Source: Lamellibrachia satsuma (lineage: Eukaryota > Annelida > Polychaeta > Sabellida > Siboglinidae). Taken from it: a stretch of 64,000 nucleotides of DNA. The notes under the pieces were generated by a model. The model worked only from the letters and a program-made list of their open reading frames with translations. It made no database searches and was not told the origin of the DNA. The stretch is taken from positions 124,001-188,000 of the forward strand of contig BSQZ01000105.1 in NCBI GenBank assembly GCA_033239005.1, read 5' to 3'. Each line of letters opens with the position of its first letter. Positions within the stretch are counted from its first letter, which is position 1. Positions 22,701 to 33,129 of this stretch are shown piece by piece. The position numbers and the translations under genes were made by a program.

Positions 22701-23006
22701 ATTCACAAAGCAATACACTTATAATAGAGGTGTTATTCTAACAGTATTCCTTGAAGACTACTGGGTCAATTGTATGTTTCTTCTGTATTAGGCTGTGCAG
22801 GATTTCTCATCATAATAATAATAACATTTATTTTGTTCAGCGCCACATCCAATATTGTTCACAGAGCTTTACAGTTGCATTATATGTCTAATTCATTCCA
22901 TTGCAGCGCATCATACAAGAGGCTTGTTGTCGAACCATTTCTGTTTGGTCAAACACTTCAAGCCCTTGGCCTGAAAGAAGAACACGCCAATGCAGTCGTT
23001 GGTTAG
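19726..23006 (+). CDS. Unassigned multi-exon gene, copy B, with intact terminal exon
   Basis: The exons are 19726-19807 (PADTCAHRSHDCEKDDCDF, Cys/His-rich), 19916-19949, 20705-20820 (DFLSLDDDLVEWNPDK), 21127-21174 (VRDIMLSDLQDMFTFQ), 21557-21662, 22227-22345 and 22907-23006. The first exon continues in phase from the protease exon ending at 19373, so it may be the C-terminal part of the same protein. All phases fit except 21174 to 21557, where a two-base remainder is needed, so a donor or small exon is mis-set or missing. The last exon reads VVEPFLFGQTLQALGLKEEH and stops at TAG 23004-23006. An AATAAA follows at 23166. I do not recognise the fold. The LGLKEEHA stretch is faintly reminiscent of COMMD proteins, but too short to use. 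Confidence 0.55.
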
Positions 23007-23165
23007 CCAGATGTGACACTATCGATTGCACTAAGCCTCGTTATGTTAATTTGTTGTCATTTGTATTCGCTGCCGATTGTGCTGACTTAGCAGACCCACT
23101 CTTTGATTGAATCGTCTTATAAGTAATGTTATGTAAGACTTCAAATTGTTGCACTGGTGTGCATG

Positions 23166-23171
23166 AATAAA
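23166..23171 (+). promoter_or_regulatory. Polyadenylation signal AATAAA
   Basis: A canonical AATAAA lies 160 bases after the TAG that closes the unassigned gene. A TGTGTGAC GT-rich stretch follows it, as in animal 3' ends. Confidence 0.55.
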
Positions 23172-23179
23172 CTGTGTGA

Positions 23180-23933
23180 CAATTGATTTGACGTTTACTT
23201 CTACTCAAATAATGCACTCACAATCTAGGATAAATATGATCAATGCTAAACATGTATCATTGGGCATAATAATACAATTATTACTATTATATTTATGAAA
23301 GCCATTTTAATAAATTGTACCCATTCATTCATGACTCATACATACACATATTCTCTCCCAATTCATTACTGTGTGATATAAATGGGGCATTGTCAGTATT
23401 TAGGATCCTAAGCCTGTTGGTCTACTCACTCTGAACTGAATATGCAGCTGCCATGGCATTTTTAATATACAACTATGTGGCAACACAATTTCTGTGTACA
23501 AAATATGCAGTACACAACACCATAACGCTGAATGCCAATACCATACAATACCCATTAGCATGTTTTACAAATTTGATCCAGTCAATCAAAAATACAAGGA
23601 CAACTAAAAAATTAACAAGCACAATTGCATGGTGAATATATAGATTTCACCCAGTATAGTAATTATACACTAATTATATCCTTAGTAAATTAATTATCTG
23701 ATGCATGCAACATACAACGTTTAATTGAACTTAACTTTGCACAATCGTGTATAATAACAGTTATCAACTTATAATGACCACGAACTATACAACAGGAAAT
23801 AACAGTAATTCCCATATTCTTAAATGTAGGTTAATTGCAGTGACATTAGCCCCAACTATTCATGCATAAAAAAATCAATCAACCAATTCACTTTATTGTC
23901 CTAAAAGGATAGTTATTTTACAGCTCAAAAAAA

Positions 23934-23971
<38 letters not shown>

Positions 23972-24220
23972 TGTAAAAAACATTTTTAGATGTGAAAATA
24001 GTCGTATGTATTTTTTTTATTAATACCATTTAATGCATTCATGTATACATATGGTAATTATATAATAAATTAGTATCAAAAGCAAGCTTTACATTCAACT
24101 AGCAACATATAACAGTCAAATAATTCAGACCAAACGTTTTGTTTATGTAGCCTACTGGATATATCGGCTACTGTAATATTAATTTTGGTTTATTTGTTTA
24201 CTCTCTTGCATTTCAACACA
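23180..24220. other. AT-rich spacer with a (TA)n tract and flank-like repeat
   Basis: No gene was seen. A (TA)n run occupies 23939-23969. The segment 23614-23700 resembles 9268-9345 in direct orientation, and 24100-24150 resembles 9350-9380. Confidence 0.5.
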
Positions 24221-24221
24221 G

Positions 24222-24350
24222 CACAGGTTATAGGTCAAAAACTACCAAATGTTGATGTTCCTCCCATCTTGGGCAGACCTACAGAATTCATTGTTGTAAA
24301 CATCTTTGTCAAAATAATTACCAACGCTATAGATTTCTATCCACGATTAA
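24222..24350 (+). pseudogene. Possible Cys-loop ligand-gated ion channel exon
   Basis: After an acceptor at TTTCAACACAG the frame reads VIGQKLPNVDVPPILGRPTE and then VVNIFVKIITNAIDF. A run of the form PP..G.PTEV.VNIFV..I..I resembles the first beta strands of the extracellular domain of glycine/GABA/glutamate-gated channels. Neither the Cys-loop nor the membrane segments were found downstream. It is therefore at best an isolated exon or relic, and chance similarity is possible. Confidence 0.3.
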
Positions 24351-24729
24351 CCTTTGTCCACTACGTAACACTGTTAAAAAATTATTGTTCCATACATTAG
24401 GCATGATACCTATCATAATAATGTTGGTTTTAAAATGTGGAAGTCACATTTTCTCATGAGGGTGTGACCCAATAGAATAATTTTAATTTGTATGAACGGT
24501 CGTAATTTAAGACCACTTGTATTATTTAGGTTGCTTGTATCATAAGACATTATTAATTATGGGACAACGGAAAGACACAGTTTACGTACTCAACTCCGTA
24601 TTTCCCTTCTCAAAGTTTTTTCGCTACTGGGATAGTTGGTTTGTAGCTATGAAATAAACAAATGTCAATAACAGTATTGTCACATCTTTAGCATTAATAG
24701 ACATGGTTTTCTGGGATGACTTCTGCAAA

Positions 24730-24759
24730 ATGTGTGTGTGCGTGTGCGTGTGTGTGATT
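24730..24759. repeat. (TG)n/(CG) alternating tract
   Basis: About 30 bases of alternating purine-pyrimidine TG and CG steps. Confidence 0.85.
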
Positions 24760-25000
24760 CCAAGATTCCACCACACCGATCACCACACCGCTTATCAGAA
24801 ATCATACTTTTGCACGTTATTTATTTTAGTTTGCAGGCCTATGGTACGTTATAATAGTATCTTCATTTATTGTTATTTTTTCCACTTTCTCTCTCTTCTA
24901 AGAAGAACTTGATAGCATGGTCCATATTTGGTATATCCACATTATTAGACCGTCAAGAAAGCAAGTGTCTCCAAGTGGAAAGCCAATAGTTATGTTTCAC

Positions 25001-25333
25001 CTACCGCATATTTACGGTGTTCATAACGAACTCTGAGAAGTCAACCAGCAACGCATCGCCGCCGACCAAGAGGAATGTGTATGCAAAAGTTCCATCCCTG
25101 TGACGAAACTGTGTTTCAATTGTGCTGTTTGATAATGCAGGAACATTTCTGGAATGTTCCTTCTTCTCTCGTAGAAGGAATGGGATTATATCAAGGTCTA
25201 AGGAATTAAATACGGGCGAATGTGTAGATATTAAAATGTAAGCGTACGGGCCGCTAGCTACATGTACACGTCCACGTACACTTACATGTTTCACGTGCTG
25301 AACCTCTGTTAGTATGTTGTTTAGAGGCGACGT
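25001..25333 (-). CDS. Unassigned ORF of about 110 residues
   Basis: An open frame without ATG starts just after a TGA near 25335. It reads HVASGPYAYILISTHSPVFN, DLDIIPFLLREKKEH, STIETQFRHRDGTFAYTFLL and VGGDALLVDFSEFVMNT, ending at TAG. Composition is protein-like, with alternating hydrophobic strands and charged turns, and unlike the Ile/Tyr/Lys-rich shadow frames around it. The start may be an exon border. I do not recognise the family. It could be a C-terminal exon of a host gene or of a transposon. Confidence 0.35.
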   Translation of the reverse strand, partial: TSPLNNILTEVQHVKHVSVRGRVHVASGPYAYILISTHSPVFNSLDLDIIPFLLREKKEHSRNVPALSNSTIETQFRHRDGTFAYTFLLVGGDALLVDFSEFVMNTVNMR

Positions 25334-25339
25334 ACGTCA

Positions 25340-26400
25340 GTTCAGAATAGTCATAAAATAACACGTTGGTTTGGACATAATTGTTGACGTTTGTGTCTAA
25401 ACAACGTTCATGTCTATGTACATTTGTGATTGTTTGGGATATTACTCAGAACTTCAGAATTATATTATGTGCATTATGTTTATGAAATTGTATTAGTCAT
25501 GTATTATAATTGCATCGTTGTTTTAAAGATGTCCTTAGACATCAGACAAATAAGGGATGGTAGTATAAGTTCGCAAAGTCCTAAACACTATACGTGTTTT
25601 TGACTTTGCAAACTAATGCGACCACCCATAACATGGGTAAATTAAGATACGGCGATAGCGGTTTGTTATGTTTATGCATGTGACCGGTTTTCATTCACGG
25701 CCCTAGACCTGGAAATTAAGTTAGGCCTGCCATTTTGATTTGTTCATCATCCTGTTGCGTAGTCACATTATATTATTCTTTGTGGGGTTGACGTTAATTA
25801 CCGTGTATACTAATTACCGCTTGTCATACGGGTTAACTGGGGAGCTCCATGTCCTTCACCCTTATTATTGTGTCCGTCATGTTAGTCTTAAATAGTATAT
25901 AACGATTGAAAAAAGCGTATGTGTGTATATCCTTGAATCCGGTTGATTTCCTCTCTCCTTGGTCTTCTCTATTTCTTCCCAGACTTCCTTCTTTTCGCAT
26001 ACTGCTTCTGTACCTTCACAGAGGCAGCCCCTATATTGAAGTATGCTAACAATGTATGCTAACAATGCCCCTATAATGAAGAGAGCGTGTGGACAACGAC
26101 TACGTAATTCGGTTGGGTGGGCAACTAGTTCCTGTAACATTACTGCACGTGCAGTTTTATATGGTTTTCAGTCTCTGCTAAGCACAAATCTATTTCGCCA
26201 AACACAAATGTTCCAAACCACTCATAGCTCAAAACTGTAGTTGATGAAACTAAAAGGGAGTACAACATTATACATTATTCTTCCCCTATTGTTCACTTTA
26301 TGCGATTAGATAGGACTTCGCTCTGCTTTGTATTTGTTCTTATTGTATAGAGTTACAATAAATTTGAATTGAATTTTTTAGTACAGTCGACTAAACTGAT
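25340..26400. other. Sparse DNA, no gene seen
   Basis: Only a short direct repeat (TATGCTAACAATG twice, 26041-26067) stands out. Open frames here are short and of low-complexity composition. Confidence 0.5.
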
Positions 26401-26611
26401 TCATTCAGACAGAGGTACTTTTATGTGGATTAAATATATCCATTTAGCAGGTCCATAAACAACTGTTTTATTCAAATGTGTGCTTAGTGTAAGGTGAAAA
26501 CGTCGTGCTACTTCACTGAATAAAAGTGTTCTCTCCCCTTTGCAGGCAAGTTCCAAATGTATGTTGTCATGAACAACCTGTTCTTCATTGGCAATCAACT
26601 CGCAGCACTCA

Positions 26612-26925
26612 GTAGGACAGGCAAGGTCAGGGTGTGGCACGCCATGACACTGAACTGGCAGTTAAATATCTCATGATTGCTGCACTCAGTATGACATGCA
26701 AGGTCGGGGTGTGGCATACAATGAAAGAACTTGCAGGTAAATCTCTCACCGTGGAAGATTTTTCGCTCACATTGGCTCCATTCAATATGACAGGCAATGT
26801 CGGGGTATGGCATGCCATGGCACAGAACTGGCAGGTAAATCATACGGTGGCTGCACTCAACAGGGCAGGCAAGGTCGGGGTGTGCCATGCCATGACACGA
26901 CACAGAACTGGCAGGTAAGGCTCCT
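26612..26925 (+). repeat. Minisatellite, four units of 77-95 bp
   Basis: Units begin near 26618, 26695, 26790 and 26868 with AGGCAAGGTCGGGGTGTGGC. Each carries CATGCCATGACACAGAACTG followed by GCAGGTAAAT. The inner CATGACACAGAACTG also occurs in the R repeats after 37.7 kb, which links the two regions. Confidence 0.8.
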
Positions 26926-26929
26926 CGTG

Positions 26930-27369
26930 ACGGCCAATCAGTGGTCTCTAGGGGGTCGCAGCGGAGATAGTTTTGTATAAGTATATGGACAAATGAAATG
27001 TTATGCAAATGAGCAAAATTGCACCAGCAATTCGCTATTTCTATGAGGATGTTGTTTCATCATATTTTAATTGTCATCTTTTGAATGAAACTGTGATGTG
27101 TATTTCATAAATATCTTGCAAATACAGCAGTTTTTGAGATTTGTGCATTAAGGTAAAAAGTATTGAAGTATAGCTAATGTGTCCTTGATATACCCATATT
27201 CGTTGTAATAATTAAAAATAACTGAAGCTTTATATTTACTTGTCATCACGATTAACATGCTTTGCGTTATAACCGTGACAAAACAGATAAATAAAACACA
27301 GTGTGCATGTTTTTTATGCTAGAAAATAAGAAAATATTAGTAGGGGCATTGAAAAACGTGTTGTTGCTA
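26930..27369. other. AT-rich DNA, nothing recognised
   Basis: No exon, repeat or motif could be supported in this stretch. Confidence 0.5.
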
Positions 27370-27880
27370 TTTTTTAATGATGATAACCAGGTCACTTTTA
27401 TATAACGTTTATGCACTCTTATATCCACAGTTGTGTAATTTAAGATAAAATATACAAGAGAAAGCTTGATTCTCTTTTCAATTAATCCAAATTGAAGCAT
27501 TGATTATGATTACAGCTAAAGTCATATTAGTCTGGATGGATACGGTTAGGACACAGCTAATTTCCATGGCATGATCAGCACACAGCCTGGCTTGATGCCC
27601 TTGGCATCATTCAAGGTCATCTCCATAGAGAACGTGGAACCACACCTTCAGTATATCCACAGTAACGGCTTTGGTAAGTCACATTGAGAGGATCTTGAAT
27701 TACAAGCATTAGATATTTAAGTAAATTAGTATATATAATGTTACGTAATAATTTTTTTATATACCTTCCATTGTGCTGTTTTCTAGAAAGTGCTGTCTGT
27801 GTGGAAATATGGATAACTATAGTTGCTATTCTTGGTGTTTTATTGGGAAACTGGGCACCTCTTTGTTGTTAGTGTGGACC
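27370..27880. repeat. Old diverged copy of segment Y
   Basis: Blocks here align in order with 51207-51730. They include TTGAAGCATTGATTATGAT, the TCAGCACACAGCC and TTGGCATCATTCAAG words, and the CACCTTCAGTATATCCACAG block, then AAATTAGTATATATAATGTTACGTAATAA. Identity is clearly lower than between the two late Y copies, so this is an older paralogue. Confidence 0.7.
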
Positions 27881-28637
27881 CGCCTGTTATGTGAAGAGGA
27901 ATGCTTTTATTTAAGAAAAAATAACAACTCCTAATAATTCTTACATCCGTAAATATAAATTATAATAATTATACATACATCGACCAATCAAAAGTGTATA
28001 ATGGATAGACAAAATCATGGCATGCAATAGGAGCATAAGTTGATAAGACAATAGGGTCATGAGATAGGGGCCTACATGAATTTAATAGTAAAATTCGAGG
28101 AGCCACCTTAATTGTTTTATTAACTCAAATTACTGGGCCAGCAATTTGCATTTTTGACTGATGTGACTGCTTAAATAATAAATTACTAACTGTAATTCAT
28201 TGTACGTCTCCAAAGACAGTCAAAATAAACCTCAGTAACTGGACAATTTGCAGACATTCTGTATATATATAAAGCAGTAGAAGAACAATATCCAGGATAT
28301 ATTTTGTCTAATAAACAGTATTTCCGGAATAGAGTCCATGTATTTAAAGATAGGATATTGTCCAGATAATATTGGTAGGGATACAATCAGGCGGAAACGT
28401 TAACTTATATATGGTCCGACTCATGACGTCGGACGGAGCAGACCGCGTTTCGTTGAGCTCTCGTGTGACGATGTTCTCTTGTTACAAATGCGACGGAAAA
28501 TAATGAAGTTATCTAATGGCATCGAACTTCCACCGATCCGTACGATGAATCTGGTGAGATAAACATTCACAATACCCTAAGATGGGGGTGGATTTGCACA
28601 TAATCTATGGGTCTGTCAGATTCAGCGTGCTGCCATA
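27881..28637. other. AT-rich DNA, nothing recognised
   Basis: No supported exon was found. CpG-containing words near 28420-28500 are not linked to any frame. Confidence 0.45.
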
Positions 28638-29446
28638 TTGAACGTCCATCTTGGACATGCCACATTTGACACACCTATCAGACGTGTAACCAACGACAAT
28701 AAGACATCATGCCGCCCAAGCATCGCCAAAAAAAGCTCGTCAGAGGCTACTCGCTTTGAAGGTATTGACAATGAACTACTAAAACTTACCTTTATTGCAA
28801 CTCTGAGTGACAGTGATGTTATAAAACAATTGAAACGAGCTCTGTTCCCGCAAGAGATTGCTGACAAAATAGACTACTTAGCAGCTCAGACTGAGCAACT
28901 AAAACAAACTGTGAAAGCGAAGGACGAGAAAATCAAAACAACTTGAAAGTAGAGTCGACTTGTTAGAATCGGCCAACGACAGCATCGAGCAATATTCTAG
29001 AAGATCCAATTTGAGAATAGAAGGAATACCCGAATCTGTAGGTATTGGTGAAATTGAAAATTCAATCCTAGACATTGTCAATGATCATATGAAGTTAACC
29101 TCAGTCCTGCAGTCTCAGAGAGATTGAGCGAGCGCACAGAATTGGCCGCCCTAAAACGGATGGCGGGCGACCACGCACTAAGATTTTGACACTAAATAGC
29201 GAACGTCGGAGGGACATACACAGCTCGAATCAACCTAAAACATCACAATACAGCCTCGGGTCTAAACCTTCGTTTATTTGTTAATGAACACCTCACGAAA
29301 ACTCGTTCTGAACTTCTGTATGAACTTGGAAAAAATGAACTGATTTCTGACTGTTGGTCTTTCAATAGGAATATCTTGTACACAGACACTCAGGGTGTTG
29401 TCCATCAAGTACGAAGTAAACAGGACGCATGTTTCAAGGTGCGCAG
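28638..29446 (+). pseudogene. LINE ORF1 (coiled coil, RRM-like and C-terminal domains), frameshifted
   Basis: The order of blocks matches ORF1p-like nucleic-acid chaperones of LINEs. First comes a heptad-rich coiled coil (IDYLAAQTEQLKQTVKAKDE, then LESRVDLLESANDS). Next is SRRSNLRIEGIPESVG, then IERAHRIGRPKTDGGRPRT and LTLNSERRRDIHSS. The tail has LTKTRSELLYELGKNE and GVVHQVRSKQDACF. Frames break near 28945 (before LESRV), near 29115 and near 29228. No ORF2 follows before unrelated DNA at about 29450, so this is an isolated relic. ORF1 would package element RNA. Confidence 0.7.
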
Positions 29447-29449
29447 TGT

Positions 29450-29850
29450 TTGACGCCTGCGTTACGTAACTCCTGTGAACATTCCCGAGACACAGCTGCG
29501 TCAAATGACGTAAGCATTGTCTGGCACTTGCACACTTGCACACCTTCAATTAATATAACCTATCCATGTTATACGGATAGATGATATATTTTATCATTTA
29601 ATTTTTCAGACTAAATACAATTACAGTAATCTATTTAGTTATGCTGATTTGTAGTTGGTACATGCCAAATCAAGGCAGTAGGTTAATATATTACTATTGT
29701 TTTTATTTTAAAAACAATTTTTCGATATCAAGAATATAACCACCTAAGCCTATGTGCGCATATCATTTAATGGGCACGTGAGATTATTAATGATTGCCAG
29801 ACCTATCTCACCATTGTATTGTGACTTGTATTATCACCATTACTCTCGGT
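29450..29850. other. Non-coding stretch
   Basis: No exon or repeat could be supported here. Confidence 0.45.
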
Positions 29851-30050
29851 ACCTCGATGGTAAGCACGTTGAACAATCCCAAGGACTGGATAGCGTGCTG
29901 TATAACAACGTACCTTTACTGGAGGTTTTCGTACAGGTGTTGGGGTACTTTTTTGGTGGACCGAGAGTAAATAGTATAAAGGATCACTTCAATCGGATCG
30001 TTGTTGCCTATCCCCATTTTGTGTGTTTATACAAGTAGGTGTCATAATGT
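29850..30050 (+). repeat. Diverged copy of the R-unit tail (SINE 3' end plus mini-exon)
   Basis: 29850-29925 matches the SINE-type 3' end (AAGCACGTTGAACAATCCCA, ending in CCTTTACT). 29937-30035 matches the conserved mini-exon of the R tails, translating as FGGPRVNSIKDHFNRI and AYPHFVCLYK. Several differences from the R copies are at third codon positions. Confidence 0.75.
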
Positions 30051-30301
30051 CGAATTTCTGCGAATTGCTATTATATGAACTATTTTCCTGAATATGGTGA
30101 GGTAAATGTTAGAGTGTATATAGACGAATTGCATCGACAAGTTATGCAATAATAGTATCCAAGTGTGGTGTGGGAGCCCACATTGGAAGTTTATTGTTAG
30201 GCATGGGGCATGACCAGGTTATGCAATAATTGTACCCATGATGTTTTCGCTTTTGGCGTGGTACATTATATTAAAAGGGGTATCAACGTAATGGGACCGT
30301 C

Positions 30302-30592
30302 CACGACACGTTCGTCGTCTCCAAGTCATGTTGACGGCCGACTTACAGAGCGTTCAGCCGACTGTTCAACTGCCTTCCCCGCGCGCGCGACACCAGTGCG
30401 TCCGCACGAGCTATCGTCACGACACGTTAGCCGTCTCCACGACATATTGCCGGCTGACATACTGTACGTCCAGCTGACCGTTCAACTGTCTTCCCCGTGT
30501 GTGACACCAGAGCGTCCGCGTCAGCCGTCGTCATGAAACATCGCCGTCTCCACGATCTATTGACATCTGGCTTACTATCGTCCAGCCGACAA
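30302..30592 (+). repeat. GC-rich tandem repeat, 116- and 114-bp units plus a part
   Basis: Units start at 30302, 30418 and 30532 (CACGACACGTT, CACGACACGTT, CATGAAACATC). Each carries a GTCTCCACGA-like word, a GTTCAACTG(C/T)CTTCCCCG word and a GACACCAG(T/A)GCGTCCG word. It is an island of high GC and CpG in AT-rich DNA. No open frame continues through the units. Confidence 0.85.
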
Positions 30593-30644
30593 CAACCTCG
30601 ACATCACTGCGGTCGAACGTATTCTGCTGCCGGTGAGATGTGAC

Positions 30645-32255
30645 CGCCCAGCAAACACATAACATTTTTATAACATTTGATAAAGGTTATATACATGTTA
30701 TAACGAAAACATTTTTCAATAACATTTCGTAAATGTAAATAAAATGTTATGTAAAATTTCAGAAACATCATACAGATGTTTTTAAGATAACGTAATTTTA
30801 CATTTTTCAGTGATGTTTTTAAAACATTCCCATCAAACACAATAATGTTTTAAAAACATCAGAAAAATGTTTCCTCAAATGTCATAATAATGTTTTTTTA
30901 ATGTTATAATGATATCAAAATGTGCCATCTTAGAAACATTTGAAAAACCTTTTTGAATAATGTTTTTTAAAATATATATAACATCATGAAAACATGTTTG
31001 ACAAAGGAACCTAAACATCACAAAAATGTTATTTTAATGTTGTATTAAAAATTTCACTTTGAAAGGTATAAGAAAAGCTTTGATTTTATGGCTGAGCCCA
31101 GCAAACACAATACTGTTTTAAAAACATCAGAAAAATGTTTCCTCAAATGTCATAATAATGTTTTTTTAATGTTATAATGATATCAAAATGTGCCGACTTG
31201 GAAACATTTGAAAAAAATTTTTGAACAATGTTTTATTAAAACATATATATAACATCATAAAAACATGTTTGACAAAGGAACATAAACATCACAAAAATGT
31301 TATTTTAATGTTTTATTAAAACATTTCACTTTGAAAGGTATCAGAAAAGCTTTGATTTTATGACTGAACCCAGCCAATATTATACTGCTTTAAAAACATA
31401 AGAATTTTTTTTTCTAAAATGTCATAAAAATGTTTATTATTAAAACATTTCACTTTGAAAGGTATCAGAAAAGCTTTGATTTTCTGGCTGAGCCCAGCAA
31501 GCACAATACTGTTTAAAAAAACATCAGAAAAATGTTTTCTAAAATGTCATAAAAATGTTTTTGTATATGCTATAATGATATCAAAATTTGCCATCTTGGA
31601 AACATTTGAAAAACATTGTTGAACAATGTTTTATTAAAACATATATATAACATCATAAAAACATTTTTGACAAAGGAACATAACATCAAAAAAAAATTAT
31701 TTTAATGTTTTATTAAAACATTTCACTTTGAAAGGTATCAGAAAAGCTTTCATTTTATGGCTGAGCCCAGCAAACACAATACTGTTTTAAAAACATAAGA
31801 ATTTTTTTTCAAAAATGTAATAAATTTTTTTTTTAATGTTATAATAATATCAAAATGTGCCATCTTGGAAATATTTGAAAAACCTTTTTGAACAATGTTT
31901 TATTAAAACATATATATATAACATCATAAAAACATGTTTGACAAAGGAACATAAACATCACAAAAATTTTATTTTAATGTTTTATTAAAAAATTCACTTT
32001 GAAATGTATCAAAAAAGCTTTGATTTTATGGCTAAACCCAGCAAACACAATACTGTTTTAAAAACATCAGAAAAATGTTTTCTAAAATGTCATAAAAAAT
32101 TTTTTTAATGTTATAATAATATCAAAATGTACCATCTTGGAAACATTTGAAAAACCTTTTTTGAACAATGTTTTATTAAAACATTTCACTTTGAAAGGTA
32201 TCAGAAAAGCTTTAATTTTATGGCTGAGCCCAGCAAACACAATACTGTTTGTAAT
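30645..32255. repeat. AAACATTT-rich satellite, units of about 270 bp starting CCCAGCAAACACAA
   Basis: Unit starts are visible near 30650, 31095, 31370, 31494, 31766, 32037 and 32229. Each unit is packed with AAACATTT, AATGTTTT and AAAACAT words that are reverse complements of each other, so each strand can fold on itself repeatedly. Conserved landmarks per unit are GACAAAGGAACATAAACATC, TTTCACTTTGAAAGGTATCA and AAAAGCTTTGATTTTATGGC. Units vary in length by internal deletion. There is no coding potential. Confidence 0.9.
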
Positions 32256-32606
32256 GTATATCCTAAATATTTCATGTCACTGTGACTTTCATGTCAAATA
32301 AACTAATAGATAATAATATATAATTGTAACATTTATGTTCAATACAGCACTGGATACTGAAAGTGGCAGTGATTTGCCCAGAGGTAAATCTTCTAAGCGT
32401 ACAGAGCCACCATTTCGACCTAGTTGCAGTTCGTCCCAGGCCCAACTTAAGCTGCCACAAGTTCTCGGCAAACAACAACGTCCACAGGGTGATGGACTGC
32501 AAATGGAGAGTCCTGGCAGATCACAGATGATGTCGAGCTCCTTCCACATTCAAGGTACTCCTTTATGCTTCTTTACACGTAGGCCGTTTTAAGTGCTAAT
32601 ATACCA

Positions 32607-32910
32607 TTGGTCTATCCCTACTCAGGGGACCCCATAGGAAAATTTGACACTGTTTTTATCCTCCTTGTCACCCCATTAAATAAGCATCATTCTATTAAAT
32701 AAATGCCCCTTTTCTTACCATTTGGGGGTTGCTGGCAGGGGGAGGACCCAACTAAAATTGCTGGCATTGGTCATTCCATAATCAGGGAACCCCAAATGAA
32801 GATTTGACACTCTTTTTAGCCTTGGCACAATTCCCATAAATAAATGTACTTCTTTCTCACCATTTGGGGATTGCTTGCAGGGGGAAGCCCCACCTAAAAT
32901 TGCTTGCATC
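32607..32910 (+). repeat. Intronic tandem duplication, two units of about 150 bp
   Basis: The units at about 32607-32765 and 32766-32910 share AGGGGACCCCA/AGGGAACCCCA, TTTGACACT, ACCATTTGGGG and TTGCTGGCAGGGGG/TTGCTTGCAGGGGG. Both lie in the intron between exons 1 and 2 of the DUF4806-like gene. Confidence 0.75.
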
Positions 32911-33129
32911 GATTCAAGCGGATATAGTTGTCTAAATTTTTCAGTTCTGGTCAAGCTAGAGAAATTGGAGAAAACAATGTAGGAGATAAAATTATCTCTC
33001 GTCACTTCACAGCCAGATGATGACTTGACATTAGACACCATTCTGCCTAATGGCAAGAAACTGAACACACTCAATGAACTGAGCAATTTTGAAAAACAGT
33101 TGGGTGAAGATGATGACATAAGGAATTGA

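Larger units (their letters stand above)
14970..22766 (+). repeat. Tandem duplication, copy B
   Basis: This block is collinear with 10231-14933. It starts abruptly at GCACAAAATGAAGACTGG after 37 bases of unmatched sequence and loses similarity to copy A after TACTGGGTCAATT near 22766. It keeps integrase exons and an unassigned exon pair that copy A has lost. Confidence 0.85.

Noticed and set aside
22797..22890. A separate SINE insertion in the last intron of copy B
   Set aside because: AATAATAATAACATTTATTT and a short GCGCC word suggest a SINE or LINE tail, but too little remains to call it.
20626..23006. COMM-domain protein
   Set aside because: Only LGLKEEHA is reminiscent. No COMM domain follows and the upstream exons do not fit.
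26595..27008. Minus-strand Cys/His-rich ORF, zinc-finger-like
   Set aside because: The repeated HPDLAC peptide arises from the 77-95 bp minisatellite and spacing does not fit any finger.
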